Shown here in pieces: positions 8,467 to 17,133 of a stretch of DNA of 56,674 nt (the stretch's first letter is position 1; the number at the start of each line of letters is the position of its first letter). Under the pieces are notes generated by a model that worked only from the letters and a program-made list of their open reading frames with translations, had not been told where the DNA came from and did no database searches. The stretch lies in assembly GCA_003151855.1 (NCBI GenBank), contig PLYV01000161.1:9667-66340 (forward strand), read 5' to 3'. The stretch is from Limisphaerales bacterium (GTDB lineage: Bacteria; Verrucomicrobiota; Verrucomicrobiia; Limisphaerales; UBA11358). Both the position numbers and the translations under genes were made by a program.

Positions 8467-8522
8467 CAGAGGCCGAGCGCCAGCGAGGACTTAGTTCCGT
8501 CCTCGCTGGCGCTCGGCCTCTG
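8467..8522 (-). terminator. Perfect 24-bp stem hairpin
   Basis: CAGAGGCCGAGCGCCAGCGA... (8467-8490) pairs perfectly over 24 bases with its complement at 8499-8522, leaving an eight-base loop. It lies between the stop of the MmcQ/YjbR gene and the start of the DUF1080 gene. It probably separates the two transcripts, or is another palindromic repeat. Confidence 0.6.
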
Positions 8523-8529
8523 ACGCGTT

Positions 8530-8868
8530 CTACTCAAGGTCATGCTCTTGAACAAGTCGCTTCGGAGCGGTGTTGCGCCAGGCCGCACTCAGGGCTTGCC
8601 GGACGGTCACCTCGTCGGCGTCGCAAAGGGTGACGATGGTGCAGCCGCGACGCCCCCACGCGCCGCTGGCAGGTCTGTAGACATGCGGTTCCGTGCGGAT
8701 GAACGACGCCTGCTGTTCCGCCGTCAGCTTCACCATGCCCCAATCCTCGTCCGGCCCGAGGGTCGCGAAGATCTTGCCGCGGACGCGGAAGTCGGGATGG
8801 CCCATGTGCGCTTCTTCCGACGCTTCGGGAAAACTGAGCGCCAGGCTGCGGAACTCGGCTGCGGTCAC
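8530..8868 (-). CDS. MmcQ/YjbR family protein
   Basis: A 112-residue protein with a GTG start at 8868. It shows the family layout: RSLALSFPEASEEAHMGHPDF, FRVRGKIFATLGPDE, WGMVKLTAEQQ, and a C-terminal helix with RQALSAAWRNTAPKRL. MmcQ/YjbR proteins have a double-wing fold (CyaY-like) and are annotated as DNA-binding, with no clear function. It stands alone between the exporter genes and the DUF1080 gene and ends at a strong hairpin. Confidence 0.85.
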   Translation of the reverse strand: MTAAEFRSLALSFPEASEEAHMGHPDFRVRGKIFATLGPDEDWGMVKLTAEQQASFIRTEPHVYRPASGAWGRRGCTIVTLCDADEVTVRQALSAAWRNTAPKRLVQEHDLE

Positions 8869-8906
8869 GTGTTTCCCCCACGGCAGCGGCGCCGCGACTG
8901 TCAGAG

Positions 8907-8964
8907 TCTGTCCGGAATGCCCCCCTCGCCCCCGTACTCGGGGGAGAGGGGCTTATCGGACAGA
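8907..8964. repeat. Nested palindromic intergenic repeat
   Basis: Outer arms TCTGTCCG / CGGACAGA enclose an inner palindrome of C-rich and G-rich arms (CCCCTCGCCCCCG.ACTCGGGGGAGAGGGG). The same C-rich/G-rich core occurs in two copies at 10866-10976, so it is a dispersed family in this genome. Confidence 0.65.
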
Positions 8965-8982
8965 TTCTCAATCGAGGAGCCA

Positions 8983-10131
8983 TCAGATCGCACGCAGCGA
9001 TTCGACAATATCGGCGCGCGCCGCTTGCCACGCGGGGGCCATCCCGGCGACGACGCCGATAACCAGTGCGGCACCCATCCCGTGGAGCGCCAGAGTCCAC
9101 GACGGCGTGAACGCAATGGTCACGCCTTCCGTCCCGACCGCCAGCCGGCTCAGCCCGAGTGTTGTGAGCGCCGCACCCACGCCAAGCACGCCTCCTCCCA
9201 CGCCGACGATCATACTCTCGCTCAGCACGAGGCCGAAGATGCGCAAGCCCGTGAACCCCAGCGTCTGCAACACGGCATGTTCCCGAACCCGGTCCTGCAC
9301 CGCCATCAACGCAGTCGTCGAAACGATCGCCAGCACGAGACCGACACAGGCGTAACCGAGGTAGTGCGCGAAGCCGATGAGTTCCGCCAGATCGCCGACG
9401 GCATTCGCTTCGAAAACGCCTTTGGGCCGCGTGTCCGTGGCGACGGGACCGCCGTGAAATGCGGCGTCGATGGCCCGGCTCACCGCGTTGGCGTCCGCTC
9501 CCTCGGCCAGTTTGACCTCGAATTGCGTCACCGTGCCGACGGAGTTCAACCCGCGCGTCCGTTGCAAGAAGTCCAGATGAGTGTACAGGAAATTCTCCTC
9601 GGCCGGACTCGACGCCGTGAAAATGCCGGCGATGTGGACCGTCACTTCGCCGATGGCAAAACGCTGCCCAACCTTCAAGTGGCGACGATTCGCCAGCGCC
9701 TGGCCGACGAGCGCCGCATCCGGCCGTTGCTCGAATGATTGCAGGCCGCCGTCGATCACATTCATCTCGCGGAAGCGGCGCAATTTATCCGGCGGCATGC
9801 CGTGGAAGACGACGAGATCGAGACTGGCGCGACAGTTGTTCATGAACACCTTGATCGGCGTCACATCCCCAACGCCGGGAATCTCGGCGATGGTGCGCCC
9901 GTAATCTTCCGGCAGCTTGCTCGTGCTAGGACAGAAGCGATTCGTCTGAAACACGATCAAGGAGCGTTCCGCCTGTCGATTCTGCGTCAAGCGCGCCAGC
10001 CCTTCCTGGACCGCGCCGACAAAACAGAACACGAACAGCGCCACGGCCGAGCCGCTGACGGTCAGCCCGGTGCGGACGCGGTGCCGCCAGAGGCTCTTGA
10101 CGAGGTAAGGGAAGAAACGCAGCATGTTCAC
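8983..10131 (-). CDS. MacB/FtsX-type ABC transporter permease
   Basis: A 382-residue inner-membrane protein with the FtsX-like layout. One N-terminal membrane segment (residues ~20-42) is followed by a large periplasmic MacB-PCD domain (~45-260). Three C-terminal segments (~275-300, ~320-345 and ~352-375) surround [20 protein letters not shown] and end in [17 protein letters not shown]. The GTG at 10131 overlaps the stop of the ATPase gene (GTGA), with an ATG six bases inside as the alternative, so it is translationally coupled to it. With the ATPase, the HlyD-like adaptor and the second permease it should form a mechanotransmission-type exporter. The substrate is unknown. Confidence 0.85.
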   Translation of the reverse strand: MNMLRFFPYLVKSLWRHRVRTGLTVSGSAVALFVFCFVGAVQEGLARLTQNRQAERSLIVFQTNRFCPSTSKLPEDYGRTIAEIPGVGDVTPIKVFMNNCRASLDLVVFHGMPPDKLRRFREMNVIDGGLQSFEQRPDAALVGQALANRRHLKVGQRFAIGEVTVHIAGIFTASSPAEENFLYTHLDFLQRTRGLNSVGTVTQFEVKLAEGADANAVSRAIDAAFHGGPVATDTRPKGVFEANAVGDLAELIGFAHYLGYACVGLVLAIVSTTALMAVQDRVREHAVLQTLGFTGLRIFGLVLSESMIVGVGGGVLGVGAALTTLGLSRLAVGTEGVTIAFTPSWTLALHGMGAALVIGVVAGMAPAWQAARADIVESLRAI

Positions 10132-10838
10132 GCCCCCCGCGACACGAGCGCCTGGAGCGGCGGCTCCGGTTCGAGCAGTTCGCCTTTTTCCAGTCGTATG
10201 CGCCGCCGCGCAATCGCCGCCGCCTTTGGATCGTGCGTCACCATCAGAAACGTCGTGCCAAGCTCCGTGTTGAGGCGTTGCAGCAGATGCTGGATTTGGT
10301 CGCTCGTTTCCGCGTCGAGATCGCCCGTCGGCTCATCGGCGACGACGAGCAGCGGATCGGCGACGATCGCGCGGGCGATGCCGACACGCTGTTCCTGACC
10401 GCCGGAGAGTTGACGCGGGTAGTGATCGGCACGATCCGACAGGCCGACGGCTTCGAGCGCGATACCGACGCGCTTGTGCCGCTCGGCGCGCGCCAGCGGC
10501 AGCAACAGGAGTGGCATTTCGACATTCTCATACGCCGTCAGGACGGGGATGAGGTTGTAGAGTTGGAAGATGTAGCCGACATTGGCAGCGCGCCAGTGGG
10601 CGAGTTTCGTCCGCGATAAGCGCGTAATATCGACGCCGTTGACACGGACCTCGCCGCGTGTTGGGCGGTCGATCCCGGCCAGGAGGTTGAGCAACGTGCT
10701 CTTGCCGGAACCGCTGGCACCCATGAGTGAGAGGAAATCGCCGCGCTCGACGTCAAGGTTCACGTCGCGCAACGGCGTGATGGTTTGCTCGCCTTTGCGG
10801 TATTCCTTCGTCACATTCCGGATTTCAACCAGTGGCAT
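10128..10838 (-). CDS. MacB/LolD-type ABC transporter ATPase
   Basis: A 236-residue ATPase. I chose the ATG at 10838 ([13 protein letters not shown]), which follows GAGGG; the longer frame only translates an upstream repeat. Walker A is GASGSGKST (residues ~41-49), the Q-loop is [19 protein letters not shown], the signature LSGGQEQR, Walker [12 protein letters not shown], and the switch His is in MVTHD. The [19 protein letters not shown] stretch is typical of the LolD/MacB group. It energises the permease at 8983-10131, which it overlaps, and probably the one at 13121-14305. The repeat at 10866-10976 separates it from the adaptor gene. Confidence 0.9.
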   Translation of the reverse strand: MPLVEIRNVTKEYRKGEQTITPLRDVNLDVERGDFLSLMGASGSGKSTLLNLLAGIDRPTRGEVRVNGVDITRLSRTKLAHWRAANVGYIFQLYNLIPVLTAYENVEMPLLLLPLARAERHKRVGIALEAVGLSDRADHYPRQLSGGQEQRVGIARAIVADPLLVVADEPTGDLDAETSDQIQHLLQRLNTELGTTFLMVTHDPKAAAIARRRIRLEKGELLEPEPPLQALVSRGA

Positions 10839-10865
10839 CGTCAATCCCTCAATGTGATCGATCTT

Positions 10866-10976
10866 CCTCCCCTCGCCCCTATACTCGGGGGAGAGGGGTC
10901 GGGGGTGAGGGGTTTGGCGTCTCACTCGCCCCTCACCCCTGCCCCTCTCCCCTGAGTACAGGGGAGAGGGGAGATA
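10866..10976. repeat. Double palindromic repeat inside the exporter cluster
   Basis: Two copies of the C-rich/G-rich palindrome (CCCCTCNCCCC..GGGGAGAGGGG), one with a TACTCGGGGGAG centre and one with TGAGTACAGGGGAG, are joined by a GGGGTGAGGGG / CCCCTCACCCC pair. It separates the adaptor gene from the ATPase gene on the minus strand. It could make a strong RNA structure that tunes expression within the transcript. Confidence 0.7.
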
Positions 10977-10980
10977 CGGG

Positions 10981-12576
10981 TCAATGTTTCCCTTGGTGGT
11001 CGCCGGTTTTCGCCGGCGCGGCAGGGGCGGCCGGCGTCCGTTCCTCGCCGGTAACCGTGATGCGCGCGCCGTCGTTCAACCCGTCGCGTCCGGAGGCAAT
11101 AATTTTGTCCGTGGCATTCAACCCCTCCAACACCTCGACCAATCCCTCAGACCCCGCCGGTCCAAGTTTGACGACGCGCCGCCGTGCCACACCGGCCGCC
11201 TGGTCCGCGAGCCACACCGTCGGTTTCTCACCTGCGTTCTCCACCAGCGACCGCGGCACGAGCAGACGCAACGGAGGCGTCTCATCCTGCGCCGGTCGAG
11301 CCGAGGCAACGGCGAGAAACGTCACCTGAACGAGCATATCGGGCCGTAGTGTGGAGGGCGGCTTGTCGATGGCGACCTTGACTTGCAGTGTGTTTTTCTG
11401 GATGTCGGCCTGCGAGGTGGGGAACAACACTTCGCCGAGCAGCGGTCCGCCCGGCGCCGCCGGTGTCTCGATTTTGACGCGCTGGCCCGGCCGGACGCGC
11501 GGCACGTCCTCCAGGCGAACGTCGGCGCGGACCTGCAAGCGCGCCGGATCATACAGGCTGACAATCGCGCTGCCGTCATGTCCACCGCTCGCCGTACTCA
11601 TGACGCGCGCGCCCGGCCGCGTGAGCAAGCCAAGCACCCGGCCCGCGACGGGCGTTTTGACGGTCATCCGGCGGAGGCGTAGTTGCGCGGTATCGACAGC
11701 CGCTTGCGCTTGCAGCACCCGCGCCTCCGCGGCTTCAACCTGGGCCTCCGTGTCCGCTTTCTGCCGCTTTTCTTCCGTCTTCAGCTCCAACCGCTGACGA
11801 ACGGCGTCGGACTTTTGCTGCAACGCCGCAACCTCCCGCTCCAGGCGAACCATGCGGCTCTTCAATTCCTCGAGGCTCACCGAAAGCAGATCAAGCTCGT
11901 TTTGCACTCGCCTGACGCCCAGTTCCGGCACCAACGTACCGACGGACTTGACGCCTTCCAGCTCCCGCTGCGCCAGCCGATGTTTCGCTTCGGCCGTGCG
12001 CAGTTGAAACGGCAGCACCGTCCGCTCCGTTTGTTTCTGCGCCAGCATGGCCTCGGCTTCGGCCAGCGCCGCCTGCAAGTGCGCCGGTTTCTCCACGTTC
12101 ACTGCCGCGGCCGTTCGTGACGCCAGCGCCGACTTCAACTCGGCCTGACGCAACAGCAAGTCCGCCTGCGCCGCGTTCACGGCCAGCTTGACCTCGGCAT
12201 CGATCAAGCGCGCGACCGTCTCTCCCGCCTGGACCTCCTGGCCTTCGACGACCAGCAATGCTTCAACGACGCCCTCGGCCAGCGCCGGCACGGTAATCGA
12301 CGTCGGCCGTGGTTCGACCCAGCCCGCCGATTGGAAGAGCGGCTCGCCCTCCCGCGAAACTTCGCCGCGCGTCGTCAGCACGGGAACGACCGTCACGGAC
12401 CGCGACGGCAGCAGACTATCGCGCGCCGCCCACGCGATCACGGCGACGAAGCCGAGCAACACACCCGCCGGCAAGACGACGCGCGACAGCCAGCGGCGCG
12501 GACGGCGCGCCGCTGGAGGCGTGGCCGGCCCCTCGCGGCGAACGGCGAGTTGACGCAGATCGACGTTTGGATTCAT
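10981..12576 (-). CDS. HlyD/RND-type periplasmic adaptor subunit
   Basis: A 531-residue membrane-fusion protein. A basic N-terminus is followed by one membrane anchor (residues ~32-50). A biotinyl-lipoyl half ([29 protein letters not shown]), a long alpha-helical hairpin (~125-290, rich in Ala, Glu, Gln, Arg) and the second lipoyl half ([15 protein letters not shown]) come next. The beta-barrel and membrane-proximal domains follow ([23 protein letters not shown]), ending in a Pro/Ala tail. It bridges an inner-membrane permease to the outer envelope in export. Neighbours on both sides are MacB-like permeases and an ATPase, so a MacA-like role is likely. Confidence 0.88.
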   Translation of the reverse strand: MNPNVDLRQLAVRREGPATPPAARRPRRWLSRVVLPAGVLLGFVAVIAWAARDSLLPSRSVTVVPVLTTRGEVSREGEPLFQSAGWVEPRPTSITVPALAEGVVEALLVVEGQEVQAGETVARLIDAEVKLAVNAAQADLLLRQAELKSALASRTAAAVNVEKPAHLQAALAEAEAMLAQKQTERTVLPFQLRTAEAKHRLAQRELEGVKSVGTLVPELGVRRVQNELDLLSVSLEELKSRMVRLEREVAALQQKSDAVRQRLELKTEEKRQKADTEAQVEAAEARVLQAQAAVDTAQLRLRRMTVKTPVAGRVLGLLTRPGARVMSTASGGHDGSAIVSLYDPARLQVRADVRLEDVPRVRPGQRVKIETPAAPGGPLLGEVLFPTSQADIQKNTLQVKVAIDKPPSTLRPDMLVQVTFLAVASARPAQDETPPLRLLVPRSLVENAGEKPTVWLADQAAGVARRRVVKLGPAGSEGLVEVLEGLNATDKIIASGRDGLNDGARITVTGEERTPAAPAAPAKTGDHQGKH

Positions 12577-12585
12577 GGCTTGCCT

Positions 12586-13101
12586 CTACTTTTGGTCAGC
12601 TCGAACATACAGCCCCATCGCCAGGATCGTCAGATTGCCCTTGTCGTCGCGCTTCGCCTTGCCGCGCACGACCACGGTTTGGAGTTCCTTCACACCGAGA
12701 AGCTCGCGCGCCGGCGTCTGCACCGTGTCCCCCTGTGCGTCAACGATGTTCACGGTCGCCATCGAGGCGAGCAGGCGTTTCGGATCGTCGCAGCAGTAGT
12801 CCCAGGGCGTATCGCAATTGTCGCCCTCAATTTCGCTGCAAGGCACGAGCGAGGCATCGATGAGCGAGAAACTCGCCTGACCGCTGCCCCAGGGGTCTTT
12901 GCGGCCGCCGATGCGTCCGACGATGACGACGTCGTCGCCGTCCTTTGTTTTCTTCCGGGTATCGAGGACGCTCTGCGCCTCGGCCGGCTCTTCCTTCAGC
13001 AGGTACTTCGCGCCGTCTCCGGAGAAACCACTCCCCGGTTTGTTGTCCGAGCAACCCAGGCACGCCGCGAGGAGCAGCGCTGGCACGGTGATCCACTTCA
13101 T
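12586..13101 (-). CDS. Putative lipoprotein of the exporter cluster
   Basis: A 171-residue protein with a short signal peptide and a lipobox (LLAACLGCSDN; either Cys could be lipidated). The mature part has a KEEPAEAQSVLD start, a strand-rich core (DVVIVGRIGGRKDPW), two acidic Cys pairs (EGDNCDTPWDYCCDD), and a second strand set (ATVNIVDAQG, LQTVVVRGKAKRDDKGNLTI). The pattern suggests a small OB-like barrel, but I name no family. It lies between the adaptor gene (9 bases away) and the second permease (19 bases), so it is very probably an envelope component of the same exporter. Confidence 0.7.
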   Translation of the reverse strand: MKWITVPALLLAACLGCSDNKPGSGFSGDGAKYLLKEEPAEAQSVLDTRKKTKDGDDVVIVGRIGGRKDPWGSGQASFSLIDASLVPCSEIEGDNCDTPWDYCCDDPKRLLASMATVNIVDAQGDTVQTPARELLGVKELQTVVVRGKAKRDDKGNLTILAMGLYVRADQK

Positions 13102-13120
13102 GGGAACCTCCTTCGAGAGA

Positions 13121-14305
13121 TCAGATCGCTTTCAAACCTTCCGCGATTACCAGCCGCGTCGCCCGCAATGTCGGCGGGATCGAACCGATCACGCCGAGCG
13201 CCACGCCGACTCCGCAGCCTGTCAAGATGGCGATACTGTCGATAAAAAGCGGGAATGCGCCCATCGTGAACCGAACCGCGGTGCCGTTGATGAAGATGAG
13301 CGCGATTCCTGCCGCCAGTAGCGCCGCTGCCGTCGCCAGCAACACCCCCTCCTGAACCAGACTGAAGGCGATGGCGCGCCGCGTGAAACCGAGGGTTTGC
13401 AGCGTCGCCAGCTCACGAACCCGGCCGACGACGGCTCCATACATCGTGTTCAGTCCTGCGAACACTCCCGCACCAGCAACCAGACAGACGACCAGCCAGG
13501 CGAGCATACGCACTGGGCGATAGTGCTTCGTCAAGGATTCGTAATAAGTCGTCTCGGGCGTTGCTTGCAGTTCGAGATCGAGACGCTCACGGCAGAAGTT
13601 ATCGATGCCGGCGAAGCGTGCCCCCGATGCGAGGGTCACCGCGACGAGGCTGATGTCCTGGCGTTTCATCGCCTGTTGCAGATCGTCGAGCGGACACCAC
13701 AATTCCGATTCGAAGGCCGACCCCGCCGCCGCGAAACGACCGCTGATACGCCACGATCGACCTTCCAGTATCACTTGTCGCCCGACAGCGAGTGCCGCCG
13801 CTGCACGGCCCAGTTTCGTCGCGACGAGTCGGCCGACCACGACCTCGCCCGCTTTCGGCCAGTCGCCATCGATCAGTTGCACTTTCCGCCGCACGAGCAG
13901 AACCGACGGCGTGACTCCGCGCACCAGGCCGAGCGTCGGCCGCGCGTCTCCTTCGACGGCGACATTCGTGCCGAGATAGAGTTCCTCGGAGGCGTAAGCG
14001 GCCTGGCTGCCGTCCGGCAAGGTGCGCCGCTGCACGCCCGGCAAACTTGCGGCCAGCAGCGTCGCCGTTCCGCGCGGGAGTGTGGAGTTCTCGACGTTTT
14101 CCGATGCGCCGAGTGCATGGATGAAGATAACTTCCGGATCGCCGCTGACCGCCAAGCTCGTTTCGAGGCCGCGGATAAAGCCCACGACGACGAACACCAG
14201 CAGCACAACCAGCGTGAGACACCCAAGTGTCAGCGCGCTGCGTGTTGGTCGGCGGAACAGATTGCGAACGCCGTACTCCCACGGCAACGGACGGAATCCG
14301 AGCAT
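13121..14305 (-). CDS. Second MacB/FtsX-type ABC transporter permease
   Basis: A 394-residue permease with the FtsX topology: N-terminal membrane segment (residues ~24-45, [20 protein letters not shown]), a periplasmic domain (~50-265), and three C-terminal segments around [20 protein letters not shown] and [14 protein letters not shown]. It is the first gene of the run permease-lipoprotein-adaptor-(repeat)-ATPase-permease, all on the minus strand with gaps of 9-20 bases apart from the repeat. Two different permeases with one ATPase suggest a heterodimeric MacB-like exporter, a common planctomycete arrangement. Confidence 0.85.
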   Translation of the reverse strand: MLGFRPLPWEYGVRNLFRRPTRSALTLGCLTLVVLLVFVVVGFIRGLETSLAVSGDPEVIFIHALGASENVENSTLPRGTATLLAASLPGVQRRTLPDGSQAAYASEELYLGTNVAVEGDARPTLGLVRGVTPSVLLVRRKVQLIDGDWPKAGEVVVGRLVATKLGRAAAALAVGRQVILEGRSWRISGRFAAAGSAFESELWCPLDDLQQAMKRQDISLVAVTLASGARFAGIDNFCRERLDLELQATPETTYYESLTKHYRPVRMLAWLVVCLVAGAGVFAGLNTMYGAVVGRVRELATLQTLGFTRRAIAFSLVQEGVLLATAAALLAAGIALIFINGTAVRFTMGAFPLFIDSIAILTGCGVGVALGVIGSIPPTLRATRLVIAEGLKAI

Positions 14306-14375
14306 GGTAACTGAACCTTGGAAGATGTCGAAAGAGCCGTTGTCTTGATCGGCGGATCAAGGAAGTGCGCGCGGT

Positions 14376-14783
14376 CTAGCAAAGCCAGACACAACAGCGC
14401 AGATGAAGTGCTTGAGAGGAGTCGACGGACAGTGGATCGGCGGGAGGGAAGGAGATTGGTAGGACAGGTTCATCGACGAAGAGCGCTGTTGTCGATGCGG
14501 GAGCGAGACAATCGACGAAAGTCAGCGCCGAAAGCGGCGGAGCCATCGAAACCCGATCGTAGCAGGGACAGTCGCCCTGATCCGGCGGCGATTGGTCGTG
14601 TTCGGGGTGAGACGGCTCGTCGTGGCTGGTGCAATGGTCACACTCGCAGCAGCTAGACAGCGCTTCCTTCGACAACATCGGAAACGCACCTGCGGACAAG
14701 ATGCAGCACCAGCCCGGCGGCAGTGCGAGCAGGACGGTCACAACGAACACCAGCGATCGAACGAACACCTTCATGAGACGCAT
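14376..14783 (-). CDS. Cysteine-rich secreted hypothetical protein
   Basis: A 135-residue protein with a signal peptide (MRLMKVFVRSLVFVVTVLLA; the second Met is an equally good start). The mature part is rich in Cys and His: CCILSAGAF, CCECDHCTSH, HPEHDQSPP, CPCYDR, and a terminal CCVWLC. The arrangement suggests metal binding or disulfides in the periplasm. I recognise no named family. It precedes the exporter operon by about 70 bases on the same strand and could be its first gene, which would hint at metal-related export, but this is only context. Confidence 0.55.
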   Translation of the reverse strand: MRLMKVFVRSLVFVVTVLLALPPGWCCILSAGAFPMLSKEALSSCCECDHCTSHDEPSHPEHDQSPPDQGDCPCYDRVSMAPPLSALTFVDCLAPASTTALFVDEPVLPISFPPADPLSVDSSQALHLRCCVWLC

Positions 14784-14813
14784 GCTATCACAGACTGCCC
14801 CATCGTGACAAGG

Positions 14814-14928
14814 GCATGGTTCAAACGCCGGTAGCGCCGTGGGGCAGACATTCCTGTCTGCCGCAGCAGGGCAGACAGGAATGTCTGCCCCACGGCGCCA
14901 TCCGCAGCGCCCCGTATTTGAACCATGC
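14814..14928. repeat. Nested perfect hairpin, MITE-like
   Basis: GCATGGTTCAAA (14814-14825) is inverted as TTTGAACCATGC (14917-14928). Inside, a 29-bp perfect stem runs from GCGCCGTGGGGCAGACATTC (14834 on) to its complement ending at 14898, with a seven-base loop GCAGCAG. The two levels of perfect symmetry suggest a non-autonomous mobile palindrome or a very strong bidirectional terminator between two minus-strand genes. Confidence 0.7.
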
Positions 14929-14989
14929 GTCGTCGTTGCCCAGCTGACGCGGGGAAGCTATTTCGGCACCGCTGTTCCATCGGCCCAGC

Positions 14990-15751
14990 TCACGGCTTGG
15001 CGAAGACACTGTCGTCCAGTTCCCCCAGCGCTCGGATGTCGCTCAATTCCGCGTCGAACAGCTTCGCGCCGTCCACCTCCAGAGTGAACTGGGTGAAGTG
15101 CTTGAGCCCGTCGAAATCCTTGTAATCGCTGACCAGGAACACCACGATGACTTCCCGCTCGTCCGGCAGCTTGAGGCGGGCCTCGGTTTTGACCAGCAAT
15201 CCCGTCTTCTTGTCGAAGAAGACGCTGAGATCGGTATACCCTTTCCGTTCAACCAGCACGCCCACGGCCAGCCGCTCGCCGATCCGCACCTCGCCCAGCG
15301 GCGACAGCTTGCTCTCCCCGGCCTTGAGGGGCAACAGCATCTCCGGCAGCCGCAGGAAGTAGAGGATCTCTCGGCGGGGAGCGAGGAAATCGGCTGGGGC
15401 GTCGATCGTTTTGCCGCGGGTGTGGAACCAGCCCTTCTTCCGGTTGATGAGCAAGATGGCGTTGGTGACGCGGCCGCCCTCCCCGGCAGTTATCTCGGCT
15501 CGGTACTGGTCCAGGTCTTGCGCACTGCTCTCGTCGGAGTAGATGGGTAAGCCGCCCGTCGGTGCCGTCACCTTGGTTTTCCAGGTGACGGCGCGGAGTT
15601 TGGCGACCCGCGCCTCGCCGCCGGAGGCTCGGATCGCCTTGTCGATGATGGCACGCATGTCCGCCGTTTCATCGGCTCGAACGGAGGGAACTGCGATCAA
15701 CACCAACACCGGCAGGCTCAGGACGATCATCCTTGCGAGTAGCGTTTTCAT
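14990..15751 (-). CDS. Secreted LolA-like hypothetical protein
   Basis: A 253-residue exported protein. I chose the ATG at 15751 (MKTLLARMIVLSLPVLVLIA), since it begins the signal peptide; a Met five codons upstream is less natural. After ADETADMRAIIDKAIRASGG the mature part alternates strands (AVTWKTKVTAPTGGLPIYSD, QYRAEITAG, AILLINRKKGWFHTRG, DLSVFFDKKTGLLVKTEARL, VFLVSDYKDFDGLKHFTQF), the pattern of the LolA/LolB-like half-barrel seen in many planctomycete secreted proteins. Function is unknown. It is flanked by the nested hairpin and by a divergent gene. Confidence 0.65.
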   Translation of the reverse strand: MKTLLARMIVLSLPVLVLIAVPSVRADETADMRAIIDKAIRASGGEARVAKLRAVTWKTKVTAPTGGLPIYSDESSAQDLDQYRAEITAGEGGRVTNAILLINRKKGWFHTRGKTIDAPADFLAPRREILYFLRLPEMLLPLKAGESKLSPLGEVRIGERLAVGVLVERKGYTDLSVFFDKKTGLLVKTEARLKLPDEREVIVVFLVSDYKDFDGLKHFTQFTLEVDGAKLFDAELSDIRALGELDDSVFAKP

Positions 15752-15940
15752 TGCTCCCTCTGGCACGTCCGGGGAATCGGTTCGTCGAGAAGCGGAACAG
15801 CAAGGGCATTATCACCGGGAAATCGTTGGAAAGCAACGAAACACAGGACGGCGAAGCATCGCGGCTCGTCGAGAATCCAGTGGTTCGTAAAATCTGCTTC
15901 AGCGATCCCCTGTCTGTCCCGCGCGAAAGAGGCATCGGCC

Positions 15941-16858
15941 ATGAAGCTCACTGCCACGGAAGTGGAACGGTTCTACGCTGTGTGGATGCCACTGATCCTC
16001 TTCGTGAATCGGCGGCTGCGACTCGTGCCCGAGATGCTGCCGGCCAAGTTCAAAGGCCCTTGGGATGTTGAAAAGGTAGCGAAGATCCGCGACGCTATGT
16101 GGGCCGACGATTCCCATCGCCATGCCTTCATTGCCGAGAACCCGGCAAAGCTGTCCACGAACGATCTGGCGCTAGTGGCGAGTTGGCAGCACCGCCTTGT
16201 CGGAGAGTTCTACGTTCTGAGACAACTCAAGCAGTATGGCATCCTCCTTCACGAATCCAACGTGTATGGCGTGCTGGGCCTCACCGATCCACTCGGAGAA
16301 ATCGTTCCGTTCATGCCCTGCTTCATCAAGACCGTGTTGATTCCGTTCGGAGATCGCATCATCTACGACAGTCTGCTGACAGGCTACAACGTCTTCCTCG
16401 GCAAGGGCATCCGAAGTTCGCTGGAAAAGCAATACAAAGACGCCAAGGAACGCGGACCGATCATCACCTCGCTGCTGCCCTCGCTCGGCGCTGCCAGCCA
16501 TCAGGATCAGCAGGAGACGGTCCTTGCCACGAACGCCAAGGTGCTGGACGCCTTCCGTACGCAGCTCTATCGCGCGGGGCTGAGTCCGAAAGTGGTCGAG
16601 CGTGACCTGGCTAACGTGACTTCCTTCGCGGAAGACCATCTGCTGAACCTGCCCTCGCCCTGTTCACTCCGTCAGTTCGACTCCGACGATGTGCGCAAAT
16701 ACGTGTCGTTCGTCCGGACCAGCGCAGATTTCACGGACGCACGACGCCGGGCGGCCTTGACGAGCTTCAAGCGCTTCCTCCGCTTCTTGTTGGACACGGA
16801 ACGGATGGATTTCGAGAGTGCCGAGTCCGCCCTGGAAATGCTCAAGGGCCGTGGGTGA
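15941..16858 (+). CDS. Hypothetical protein with an integrase SAM-like C-terminal part
   Basis: A 305-residue soluble protein behind a GAAAGAGG ribosome site. The first ~180 residues form a helical domain I do not recognise (FYAVWMPLILFVNRRLRLV, LVASWQHRLVGEFYVLRQLK, GYNVFLGKGIRSSLEKQYK). Residues ~195-290 resemble the N-terminal core-binding domain of tyrosine recombinases: a helix with VLDAFRTQLYRAGLSPKVVE, then FAEDHLLN, DSDDVRKYVSFVR, and a final helix with RRAALTSFKRFLRFLLDTER. No catalytic domain follows, so this is not an active recombinase. It may be a DNA-binding protein built on that fold. Confidence 0.55.
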   Translation: MKLTATEVERFYAVWMPLILFVNRRLRLVPEMLPAKFKGPWDVEKVAKIRDAMWADDSHRHAFIAENPAKLSTNDLALVASWQHRLVGEFYVLRQLKQYGILLHESNVYGVLGLTDPLGEIVPFMPCFIKTVLIPFGDRIIYDSLLTGYNVFLGKGIRSSLEKQYKDAKERGPIITSLLPSLGAASHQDQQETVLATNAKVLDAFRTQLYRAGLSPKVVERDLANVTSFAEDHLLNLPSPCSLRQFDSDDVRKYVSFVRTSADFTDARRRAALTSFKRFLRFLLDTERMDFESAESALEMLKGRG

Positions 16859-16880
16859 CGCGGGGCCAATTCCCGCTTTC

Positions 16881-16922
16881 GCCGTTTGCGGGTTCGCACG
16901 CCCCTGCTAAGCCGCAAGCGGC
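16881..16922. repeat. Palindromic repeat, CCGC..GCGG family, copy 1
   Basis: GCCGTTTGCGG and CTAAGCCGCAAGCGGC form a hairpin with a diverged left arm. A cleaner copy lies at 19708-19753. The two copies flank the ATP-grasp and alpha-E genes. Confidence 0.55.
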
Positions 16923-17133
16923 AGACGCGCACGGCAGCGCTGAAAATACCAGCGCTCGCAGCTGATCGCGCTCAACATTTTTGCAAACAGGTTCGACACT
17001 GGCCGCGCCGGTGATATGACTACTTGTGAAGCGCAACGAGTCTCTCCCTCGTTTTCCTCGTTTCCAGGCCCACGCTCGGGAACGAGGACAGCGGCGCGCG
17101 CCCTTGCCTTGCGATCGCAGCCGGGAGAGAACG

